From positions 1-6,804 of the forward strand of contig JAICMB010000177.1 in assembly GCA_025929455.1 (NCBI GenBank): 6,804 nucleotides of DNA, written 5' to 3'. Each line of letters begins with the position of its first letter. Position 1 is the stretch's first letter. Source of the DNA: Bryobacteraceae bacterium (GTDB taxonomy: Bacteria; Acidobacteriota; Terriglobia; Bryobacterales; Bryobacteraceae). Made by a program: the position numbers and the translations under genes. The notes beneath the pieces are model-generated. The model saw only the letters and a program-made list of their open reading frames with translations, ran no database searches and was not told where the DNA came from. Of this stretch, positions 1 through 6,195 are shown piece after piece.

Positions 1-692
1 ACCAGTATGCGGCGGACCTTCACAGGCGACAACCAGTTCACATTGACATGGGCGATCACCTTGGTATCGAAGAAGGCCGTGATATAAGCGATGTTTTCGG
101 TTCCACCGGGAATATGGCTGATGCCGGTGGCCGCGATCGCGCAAGGCCTGTGTGGCAGCACGTAATCCATGATGGCCAAGTCGTGGACGGCGAGATCCCA
201 TACCACGTCCACATCGCGCTGGATAAGTCCGAGATTGATGCGCGTCGAATCGTAGTAGTAGACATCGCCGAGAGCGCCCGCAGCAATGATCTCCCGCATC
301 TTGCGGACCGCGCCCGTGTAGACGAAGGTGTGGTCGACGATGAGGGTCAGGTTGCGCCGGTCGGCCTCTTCGATTAAGGTCAGCGCCTGCTCTGACGAAG
401 CCGTGAAAGGTTTTTCCACCCACACGTGTTTGCCGCGCTGCAAGGCACGGAGCGCCAGTTCGAAATGCGTCGACACGGGCGTCGAGATGGCGACCGCGTC
501 AACTTCGGGGCTGTCGACCAGCTCCGCAGCGTCCGTATAGGGCGTAATGCCCGGGAAGCGGCGCCGCGCGGTTTCGAGGCGAGCAGCGTTGAGATCGCTG
601 ACTGCGACCACCCGCGTTTCCGCGCACTCGGAAAAATTGCGCACCAGATTGGGGCCCCAATATCCGTATCCAATTACGCCAACGCGTATCAT
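1..692 (-). CDS. Gfo/Idh/MocA family sugar oxidoreductase, N-terminal 230 residues (3' end off the window)
   Basis: Translated directly from the minus strand: 230 codons from ATG at 692, open to the left edge, so the C-terminus is missing. The start [15 protein letters not shown] carries the Rossmann dinucleotide motif GxGxxG (G8, G10, G13). The family signature EKP is at 93-95, with K94 the expected catalytic-site lysine, and WDLAVHDL at 165-172 supplies the usual catalytic histidine (H170). The known family role is NAD(P)-dependent oxidation or reduction of a sugar hydroxyl in the cytoplasm. The start is fixed by GGAGG six bases upstream and by an ATGA overlap with the acyltransferase stop, which implies translational coupling. 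Because it follows a hexapeptide N-acyltransferase, the best inference is a WlbA/WbpB-like dehydrogenase that oxidises C3 of a UDP-N-acetylhexosaminuronic acid before amination. Other sugar dehydrogenases of the family (inositol or UDP-sugar) cannot be excluded. Family call is secure; substrate is not. Confidence 0.93.
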   Translation of the reverse strand, partial: MIRVGVIGYGYWGPNLVRNFSECAETRVVAVSDLNAARLETARRRFPGITPYTDAAELVDSPEVDAVAISTPVSTHFELALRALQRGKHVWVEKPFTASSEQALTLIEEADRRNLTLIVDHTFVYTGAVRKMREIIAAGALGDVYYYDSTRINLGLIQRDVDVVWDLAVHDLAIMDYVLPHRPCAIAATGISHIPGGTENIAYITAFFDTKVIAHVNVNWLSPVKVRRIL

Positions 693-1228
693 TCCTGTCC
701 TCCGTTTTCAGAAACTCTCGATGCCGGGATGGCACTGTCGAAATCAGCGCCCGCAACCCGATCACGGACATCGCCGATGATGCGCGCGGGCACGCCGGCG
801 GCGATCGCGAAATCCGGAACGTCCCGCGTGACGACCGCACCGGCGCCCACCAGTGCGTCCCGGCCGATTTTGACTCCCGCGAGAATGGTCGCGTTGCTGC
901 CGATGGAGGCCCGTTTGGAAACCGTGGTCGGTACGCATAGCCAGTCGGACTGCGATTGCAGCGATCCGTCCGCGTTCACGGCGCGAGGGTAGATGTCATT
1001 GGTGAACATGACACCGTGTCCGATAAACACCTCGTCTTCGATATTCACGCCGGAGCAGATGAAAGAGTGACTCGAGATCTTACAATTCGAGCCGACGGCG
1101 GCGTCACGCTGAATCTCGACGAACGGGCCAACGCGGCTGCCATCGCCAATGGCGCATCCGAACAGGTTCACTAATTCGGGGCGGAATATAACCACATTTC
1201 TGCCCAGAACTACATCGTCAGCAATCAT
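689..1228 (-). CDS. Left-handed beta-helix (hexapeptide repeat) N-acetyltransferase, WlbB/WbpD-like
   Basis: A 179-residue protein, close to the roughly 190-residue size of sugar N-acetyltransferases of this class. Hexapeptide-repeat coils run from the first residues ([18 protein letters not shown] at 25-34, GSNCKISS at 46-53, [15 protein letters not shown] at 64-78). After a loop with no repeats (about 79-105), they resume ([16 protein letters not shown] at 107-122, [15 protein letters not shown] at 124-138) and end in the family-typical AGVPAR at 144-149. These enzymes work as trimers in the cytoplasm and transfer acetyl from acetyl-CoA to an amino group on a nucleotide sugar. The FTND segment followed by YPRA resembles WbpD/WlbB from memory. 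I chose ATG at 1228 because the beta-helix begins there. The frame stays open upstream to a GTG at 1360, but those 44 residues are Arg/Cys-rich and show no repeats. A GAGGA lies 12 bases before the ATG, which is rather far. The gene ends in an ATGA overlap with the oxidoreductase. N- versus O-acetylation is inferred from the neighbour. Confidence 0.9.
   Translation of the reverse strand: MIADDVVLGRNVVIFRPELVNLFGCAIGDGSRVGPFVEIQRDAAVGSNCKISSHSFICSGVNIEDEVFIGHGVMFTNDIYPRAVNADGSLQSQSDWLCVPTTVSKRASIGSNATILAGVKIGRDALVGAGAVVTRDVPDFAIAAGVPARIIGDVRDRVAGADFDSAIPASRVSENGGQE
693..703 (-). promoter_or_regulatory. Ribosome binding site of the oxidoreductase, inside the acyltransferase 3' end
   Basis: On the minus strand GGAGG (703-699) is followed by the six-base spacer ACAGGA and then ATG at 692-690. 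It is encoded within the last codons of the acyltransferase, whose TGA stop (691-689) overlaps the ATG. This fixes the start of the oxidoreductase, which has no in-window stop and could otherwise be missed. Confidence 0.85.
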
Positions 1229-1396
1229 TTGGATGTTTTGTCCTCGATGGTTGCGGTCAGGGGATTTCGCGGAACAAGTTGCATTTGCGCGGCCAAATAG
1301 GTTGACTGCGGTGTGGGCGCAGACCAGAGCGCCGCGTCGTGTTGTAGGCCAATAAGGCACTCATCCGTGGCGCTGAGGATGCAAAAGTGTTTGAAT
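1229..1396. other. 168-base gap between deacetylase and acyltransferase genes
   Basis: This is the only sizeable break in the gene string. On the minus strand I found no convincing -35/-10 pair. Two small inverted repeats are visible: CATCC/GGATG (1362-1366 with 1377-1381, 10-base loop) and GGCGC/GCGCC (1316-1320 with 1329-1333, 8-base loop). Neither is followed by a T-run in the transcribed direction, so neither is a good intrinsic terminator. A GAGGA at 1245-1241 may serve the acyltransferase. The gap may hold an internal promoter or simply be an untranslated spacer within one operon. Confidence 0.5.
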
Positions 1397-2428
1397 TTAT
1401 GCGAGCTTTTGGGACCGGATTCGGCTCCCGCGCAAGTTGTGGAGCATCGGTTTCCAGAAGCAGGAATACTCGAAGACCGCGCGGGAAAAGTTTCCCCGTG
1501 GACCGGTTACCTTTCGTTCGGACATATTGATTCTGGGAATCGCCAGTTTGTCAGCCGAGGGCGTCCACCATCCGGGTTCGGTCGTGAACGCCAGGCGATA
1601 TCCATGCTCGAGAAGTATTTTCCGAAGAACCGGGGACCAATCCCCGTTCGGATAAGCAAACGCGTCGCACTGCCCCAGGCGGCTTGCGATTTCCCGTTTC
1701 GAAGCGGCGATTTCGGTTTCGGCAGCGCTCGCCGGAATGGTGGTCAAAATCTGATGTGTCTGCGTGTGTGAACCGATACACACGCCCGCGGCCGCTAAGC
1801 CTTCGATCTGGGCCCAGGACGTAACCGCCGCGGACGGCTCGGAGGTTTCGGAAACAGCGGCAGTTTCAGTCGTTCTCTCAAGGAGCGCGATGGTCTGCTC
1901 CCGTTGCGGTGCCGGAGCGCGCTTCAAATGCTCAATTTCGCCGGCAATGTCGGCCTCGCCTGTCCGGCGCCGGAGTGCGGCATAGCGTTCCGGCCAGAAC
2001 GGCGCTCGCCGGCCCTCCAGGCCAGGACAGATAAACACGGCGATGGGAATACCGTGCGCTTGCGCGATCGGGAACGCAATCTGTGCCGTATCCAGCCAGC
2101 CGTCATCGAACGTGATGGCGAAGCGCTGCCGGGTGTCCGGGCCGGGGGCGCTGCCCTGGCGTAAATCGAGCGGCAGAGCACGTTGTGAGAGATAGCGCAT
2201 AATCGAGGCGAAGGTGGCCTCGCGTACGACCATGCCAGGAAGCGAACTGGTGCAGGCATACTCGCCGGGCTCGAGGACGCGATGGAAGGTCAGGACCAGA
2301 ACGGCGCTTCGGCGGCGCGCAAGCCATTTGGCAAACTTCAGCGCGCCAGACGCATATAACGCGTATATGAGGGCGAACTGTGCTGCGCGGCGAAGCTTGG
2401 CTCGCAGTCGTGGCCGGGGCCCGGTCAT
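1397..2428 (-). CDS. Polysaccharide deacetylase (NodB homology domain, carbohydrate esterase 4-like)
   Basis: A 343-residue protein that should remove acetyl groups from N- or O-acetylated sugars in a metal-dependent reaction. The NodB motifs are in order: VLTFHRV at 45-51; motif 1 TFDDG at 106-110 (D108 general base, D109 metal ligand); motif 2 SHTQTH at 220-225 (H221 and H225 as metal ligands); motif 3 FAYPNGD at 257-263; and LAFTTEPG at 279-286. Between motifs 1 and 2 is a long insert (about 137-205, starting FWPERY), as in many exopolysaccharide-cluster members. The N-terminus (residues 15-38) is a hydrophobic-then-basic helix without a signal-peptidase site, so it may be membrane-associated on the cytoplasmic side. 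I chose ATG at 2428 because it shares one base with the upstream TGA (TGATG) and has GGAA about seven bases upstream. An ATG at 2500 would add 24 residues, but its GAGGA abuts the start with no spacer. The exact substrate is unknown. Confidence 0.92.
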   Translation of the reverse strand: MTGPRPRLRAKLRRAAQFALIYALYASGALKFAKWLARRRSAVLVLTFHRVLEPGEYACTSSLPGMVVREATFASIMRYLSQRALPLDLRQGSAPGPDTRQRFAITFDDGWLDTAQIAFPIAQAHGIPIAVFICPGLEGRRAPFWPERYAALRRRTGEADIAGEIEHLKRAPAPQREQTIALLERTTETAAVSETSEPSAAVTSWAQIEGLAAAGVCIGSHTQTHQILTTIPASAAETEIAASKREIASRLGQCDAFAYPNGDWSPVLRKILLEHGYRLAFTTEPGWWTPSADKLAIPRINMSERKVTGPRGNFSRAVFEYSCFWKPMLHNLRGSRIRSQKLA

Positions 2429-3657
2429 CACGCGTTCCGGTGCGGCCGCTTCGCGGCGAGCAGATTTTGATATTCCCGTATCAGACGGTTCATCATGCAT
2501 TCCTCTGTGAACTGCCTCTCGACGGTTCTCCGCGCCGCCCGACCAAAATCGCGCCGCCGCTCGGCGTGTGCCAGCAGATCCGCAATCCGTCCACCCAGCG
2601 CGTACACGTCCTCGCTCTGGACCAAGTAGCCTGTCCGGCCGTCCTCGATTAACTCCTCGTTGCCGCCCACCCGGGTGGCAACCGCGGGCAAGCTACAAGC
2701 CATGGCCTCTAAAAGCGCGTTCGACAGTCCCTCACTGCGCGAAGGCAGACAGAATACGTCGCTTGCCTTCAGCAGCGGCAGAGGATTCGCGACCGGTCCC
2801 AGAAAGCGTACATTCTCCTCGATTCCGAGTTGCGCCGCGGACGCGACGAGATCGCGGGAGTGTGCAGCATCGTGTGCTTCGCCAGCTATAGCGAAAACGG
2901 CTTTTGGAAACTGCCGGCAGACAATTGCGGCCGAATGCAGTAGAACATCGAAACCCTTTACCGGGCGAATGTGCCCGACCGAGGTTACGAGCAACGCCGT
3001 GGGATCCAATCCGAGGTCGCGCCGGACGCGCACACCCTCCCGTGCCGTAGCGGCGTCGATCCGCCCCAAGTCCGCGCCGTTGTGGATCGTAACCACTTTC
3101 GCTGGTGCGAGACCGTCGCTCTGCACAAAGCGGCGTCGCACGACCTCCGATACGGCTTGTGTCTGATCGAAAATACGCCCGAGCGCGCGGTAGGCGAGCG
3201 TATGCTTGCGCGACCGCAGAATTCCCATGTCGCGCCGGCTCGAGACGAGCACGGGCACACGCGCTAGCCGGGCAATGGGCCCGGCCCACAGGTCGGAGGT
3301 TTCAAAAAAGGTATGCACGACGTCGATCCGCTCGGAATGCAACAGCCGCGCCAGCCTTACAGCGGTACGAAGCGCCGCGGCATCATAGGTCCGGCGCAAC
3401 GGAAAGACGTGTAACGGGCAGCAGATATCCTGGACAATGTCGAGGTTCAAATCGATCCGGAACGTAATCAGCTGCGGACGGAACAGATGACGCGGTAAAA
3501 GACGGATCATTTTGAGCAGCACGCGCTCCGCGCCGCCACTCTCGCATAGCTGATCGATGATGTATACAATATTGACCGGGCGGGAGTCGCCTCTCGGCGC
3601 GGCGGGAACCTCCAGGCCGCTAGCTGGATGTGGCGGCCAGTGCGTGGTCGACGTCAC
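2428..3657 (-). CDS. GT4-type glycosyltransferase (GT-B fold), cytoplasmic
   Basis: A 409-residue protein expected to transfer a sugar from a nucleotide donor to a lipid-linked oligosaccharide at the inner membrane face. The N-terminal domain begins NIVYIIDQLCESGGAER (29-45), with the GG loop typical of GT-B enzymes. The C-terminal domain has VGHIRPVKGFD at 227-237 (R231 and K234, the expected donor-phosphate contacts), AIAGE at 256-260, FLGPVANP at 285-292, and the EX7E motif SEGLSNALLEAMA with E309 and E317, followed by VGGNEELIEDG. The start is GTG at 3657, giving a 27-residue Pro-rich leader before the first beta-strand. It overlaps the preceding membrane-protein gene by 38 bases but has a perfect GAGGAGG six bases upstream. 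I see no other ATG or GTG before the domain begins. The stop codon shares a base with the ATG of the deacetylase. Retaining mechanism is family knowledge; donor and acceptor cannot be read. Confidence 0.94.
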   Translation of the reverse strand: MTSTTHWPPHPASGLEVPAAPRGDSRPVNIVYIIDQLCESGGAERVLLKMIRLLPRHLFRPQLITFRIDLNLDIVQDICCPLHVFPLRRTYDAAALRTAVRLARLLHSERIDVVHTFFETSDLWAGPIARLARVPVLVSSRRDMGILRSRKHTLAYRALGRIFDQTQAVSEVVRRRFVQSDGLAPAKVVTIHNGADLGRIDAATAREGVRVRRDLGLDPTALLVTSVGHIRPVKGFDVLLHSAAIVCRQFPKAVFAIAGEAHDAAHSRDLVASAAQLGIEENVRFLGPVANPLPLLKASDVFCLPSRSEGLSNALLEAMACSLPAVATRVGGNEELIEDGRTGYLVQSEDVYALGGRIADLLAHAERRRDFGRAARRTVERQFTEECMMNRLIREYQNLLAAKRPHRNA

Positions 3658-4978
3658 CGGGTACCTCCTCAGTGCTGTCCTCGCTGTTTGCCCCCGCTTC
3701 AGCTGCGATCATGCGGCCTCGAACCACCATCGCGAGCAGCACCCACGTATAGCCGCTGATCTGCAGGTACGTCCAACGGTCTCCGAAAAAGTTCACAACC
3801 AGGAGTGTGACCATCAGCGAGGCAAACGCGAGCGCGAGAGTTGATAGGAAGGGATCTTGCGTTTCGCTGAGCAGCGACGACGCCTGGCGGTACATCTTCC
3901 ACAGCATGAAGAGAAATACCAAGAGCCCGACCAGGCCGGTTTCCACCAGCACCTTCACAAACAGGTTGTGTGTGTCCCGGTAGCCGCCCATGTGGTCGGA
4001 AGTGCCGTAGGTGTTAAATCCCATTCCGAATAACGGATCTCCACGGAAGATCTGCATGGCTTCATCCCATAGCGTGAGACGTTCGGCTGCGGAGTGGTCG
4101 ATTTCACCGTCCGCCCCGCGCGTCATCAACACGCGCTCGCGTACCGCCGGAGGCACAAGGGTCTGCCACGAGGACAGAAAAAGAAAAAGAATGACCAGAA
4201 GTTTGCGATGTTTCCGGCAGCCGAGGAAAAAAACTCCCACACAAAATCCCAGATATGCACCGCGGGAAAAGCTGTACATCATCGCAACGACGCAATAGGC
4301 GAGCGTTCCGAACAGTGCCAGGCGCCACCATTTCCGCGTAACCGCCGCCATAGCGATCAAGAAAATCGAGAATTGCGCTTCGAATGCACCGAGCCCGTTC
4401 ACCCCCGCATAGCCCATCGCACCGGCGTCCCTTATTTCGTAAGAAAACGAAGACATATCGCGAGACGACATGGTATTCACAAACGATTTGTCGAGCACGA
4501 GAACGGAAGCGCACATCAGAATGAGCAGAATCTTCATTTGCCGCGGTGTAGTGATCGCGTTTACAGCGACCAGAAACAGCAGCGGCATAACCATATAGTT
4601 TTTCCAGTCCGATAGCCGCGGGTCGCTGAACCACAGCGGGAGCGGGGCGTCGATGACCAGCGATCCGCGCCATAGCAACACGTACGTGAGCGCCGCAAAA
4701 ACGAGCAGGATCTTGTTCAGTTCTGTGCGCGCGATAATTGGCCGACCCTGCCGCCAAAGGCCCAGGCAGACGCCCAGCAGCATGAAATCCACGAAAAGCG
4801 CTCCCAGAGGATATCCGTGCAGCCGGTAGCGTATCGTTTGCAGCGGCAGCATCGGGATCATGAAGTACAATCCCAACTCCGGCTTCTTAAATACGCTCAG
4901 CAGGAAGACAATAATGCCGCCATAGAACAGGGCAATCTCGGCGATCGGAGTCCCGGAAAGGCCAAGGTGCACGGGCAT
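3620..4978 (-). CDS. O-antigen ligase/polymerase family membrane protein (Wzy_C-type)
   Basis: A 452-residue polytopic inner-membrane protein. By eye there are about 10-12 hydrophobic segments, including 13-30, 57-75, 87-105, 128-142, 148-163, 203-235 (two), 240-253, 259-270, 341-361, 378-396 and 404-420. The signature region is typical of the O-antigen ligase/polymerase fold: YSFSRGAYLG at 235-244 (conserved Arg 239), then a hydrophilic periplasmic-type loop (about 273-338) holding AERLTLWDEAMQIF and PLFGMGFNTYG, and DTHNLFVKVLVETGLVGLL at 335-353 with the conserved His 337. Members either polymerise lipid-linked repeat units (Wzy) or ligate glycan to an acceptor (WaaL). With glycosyltransferases on both sides, the polymerase role is favoured but not proven. 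The C-terminal 30 residues form a soluble acidic tail. ATG at 4978 lies four bases after the upstream TAG and has only a weak ribosome site. The frame is open further upstream, but that part is Arg-rich shadow sequence within the previous gene. Confidence 0.92.
   Translation of the reverse strand: MPVHLGLSGTPIAEIALFYGGIIVFLLSVFKKPELGLYFMIPMLPLQTIRYRLHGYPLGALFVDFMLLGVCLGLWRQGRPIIARTELNKILLVFAALTYVLLWRGSLVIDAPLPLWFSDPRLSDWKNYMVMPLLFLVAVNAITTPRQMKILLILMCASVLVLDKSFVNTMSSRDMSSFSYEIRDAGAMGYAGVNGLGAFEAQFSIFLIAMAAVTRKWWRLALFGTLAYCVVAMMYSFSRGAYLGFCVGVFFLGCRKHRKLLVILFLFLSSWQTLVPPAVRERVLMTRGADGEIDHSAAERLTLWDEAMQIFRGDPLFGMGFNTYGTSDHMGGYRDTHNLFVKVLVETGLVGLLVFLFMLWKMYRQASSLLSETQDPFLSTLALAFASLMVTLLVVNFFGDRWTYLQISGYTWVLLAMVVRGRMIAAEAGANSEDSTEEVPGDVDHALAATSS
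3658..3670 (-). promoter_or_regulatory. Strong ribosome binding site for the 3657 GTG start
   Basis: On the minus strand GAGGAGG (3670-3664) is followed by the six-base spacer TACCCG and GTG at 3657-3655. It lies within the coding sequence for the C-terminal tail of the upstream membrane protein. It is the best Shine-Dalgarno match seen in the window and decides in favour of a 38-base gene overlap. Confidence 0.85.
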
Positions 4979-4982
4979 AGCG

Positions 4983-6185
4983 CTACCGCGCCGCCACCGT
5001 GACCGGCAGGCTCTTTTGCTTCGCTGTGAGGCTGCGGTGTACTTCATGTAGGAGTAGCGCGCGTGAGTCCCATGTGAAATCGGCACACGCACGCCGCCGC
5101 GCCTGGTCACCGAGCTTGTTCCGCAGTTCGGCGTTTTGCAGCATACGCTCAAGAGTTTGAGCCAGTTCGGCCGCATCGTCAGGATCGGTCAGAAAGCCCG
5201 ATACCCCCTCCGCGATCGATTCTTCCGCTCCTCCGGACCGGCCCCCAATGGCCGGCTTACCGCACGCGCCGGCTTCGAGGAAAGTCATTCCAAAGCCTTC
5301 CAGATCGCCGGTCTCTTCGCGGTTCGGCATTACGAACACATCCGCCAAGTTGTAGTAGTTCGATAGTTCGGAGTCCGGCACATAGCCGGCGAAGCGTACG
5401 TGCCCAGCAATCCCGAGCTGGCCGGCGTATTCCCGGAGCGCCGCCAAGTCCGGTCCCGTACCGGCAATGACGTACCGCAGGTCGGGATGCGCACCTCGCA
5501 AGCGCGCCACCGCGTCCATGACGAGCCGGTGACCTTTTCGCGAGACCAGCCGCGCTACTGTCAGCAGCACCGTACAGCCGTTGAGATCGAAGCGTCTCAT
5601 CAGTTCTCGGTCGCGTTCCTGCGGCCGGAATCGCTCGACATCTACGGCCGGAGTAATTTTGTGAATGCGTGCGGGCTTCACTCCGATCCTGATTAATTGC
5701 GCTCGGGTAAACTCCGCGTTGCATACGACGGCATCGGCGTTCGTATAAACCGCATTTCGCAACCGGGAAAGATACCGATTGCGGTCGAGCGTGGTGATCT
5801 CTTCCCCGTGCGCAAACACCAGATACGGTGTCCCGAACGCGGCTCGGATAGCCATCGCGGAAGCTGCCTGGGGATAGAAATCGCCCGCGTGAATGACTTC
5901 AGCGCGCGCGAGCAAGGACGCCGTGACGGTCTCAGGTAGCCGCAGGGCAATCTTCGGAAGCTGCTTATGCTTCCAGTTGGGGAGCGGCCGGAACCGGCGC
6001 ACGATCCGCAGCCGCCCGCGTAACGGTGAGCAGTCGAATTCGCGCCAGCCCGGCACCTTGCTGGTGAGTACCGTCACGTTCGAATCGAAGGAATCGGAAA
6101 GCCGACGATACAAATTGTAGTAATACACCCGTGACCCGCCAGCGTGCGGGAGAAACGAGTCGGTGGCTAGTAGTATTCGAGTCAC
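4983..6185 (-). CDS. GT4-type glycosyltransferase, PimB-like active-site region
   Basis: A complete 400-residue GT-B protein that should act at the cytoplasmic membrane face. The N-terminal domain starts TRILLATDSFLPHAGGSRV (G16, G17 in the glycine loop), has HAGDFYP at 99-105, and FAHGEE at 124-129 (H126 a likely active-site histidine). The C-terminal domain has TVARLVSRKGH at 209-219 (R212, K217), VIAGTGPD at 239-246, RFAGYVPD at 264-271, and EX7E as EGFGMTFLEA (E296, E304) followed by GRSGGAEESI. The EGFGMTFLEA sequence and preceding ETGD loop resemble the PimB/mannosyltransferase-like branch of GT4, which hints at mannose transfer without proving it. I chose GTG at 6185, directly before the first beta-strand and ten bases after the upstream stop. 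An ATG at 6287 would add 34 Arg/Pro-rich residues that lie inside the preceding gene. The ribosome site is weak (AGG about nine bases upstream). The stop is four bases before the membrane-protein ATG. Confidence 0.94.
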   Translation of the reverse strand: MTRILLATDSFLPHAGGSRVYYYNLYRRLSDSFDSNVTVLTSKVPGWREFDCSPLRGRLRIVRRFRPLPNWKHKQLPKIALRLPETVTASLLARAEVIHAGDFYPQAASAMAIRAAFGTPYLVFAHGEEITTLDRNRYLSRLRNAVYTNADAVVCNAEFTRAQLIRIGVKPARIHKITPAVDVERFRPQERDRELMRRFDLNGCTVLLTVARLVSRKGHRLVMDAVARLRGAHPDLRYVIAGTGPDLAALREYAGQLGIAGHVRFAGYVPDSELSNYYNLADVFVMPNREETGDLEGFGMTFLEAGACGKPAIGGRSGGAEESIAEGVSGFLTDPDDAAELAQTLERMLQNAELRNKLGDQARRRACADFTWDSRALLLHEVHRSLTAKQKSLPVTVAAR

Positions 6186-6195
6186 GGCATCCGAC

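Noticed and set aside
426..992. Long plus-strand open frame of 188 codons
   Set aside because: It is antisense to the clearly real oxidoreductase and acyltransferase and shows no domain or credible composition; such frames are expected opposite GC-rich genes.
1229..1360. N-terminal extension of the acyltransferase from GTG 1360
   Set aside because: The 44 residues lack hexapeptide repeats, contain scattered Cys and Arg, and no good ribosome site precedes the GTG; the fold begins cleanly at the ATG at 1228.
1316..1381. Intrinsic terminator after the deacetylase gene
   Set aside because: The two inverted repeats have five-base stems and loops of 8-10 bases, and neither is followed by a T-run on the minus strand.
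4094..4615. Plus-strand frame of 173 codons opposite the Wzy-type gene
   Set aside because: It is rich in Arg, His, Lys and Gln, has no recognisable motif, and mirrors hydrophobic codons of the membrane protein.
4104..4757. Minus-strand frame of 217 codons in another phase of the Wzy-type gene
   Set aside because: It overlaps fully a gene with strong family motifs and is Arg/Ala-rich low-information sequence.
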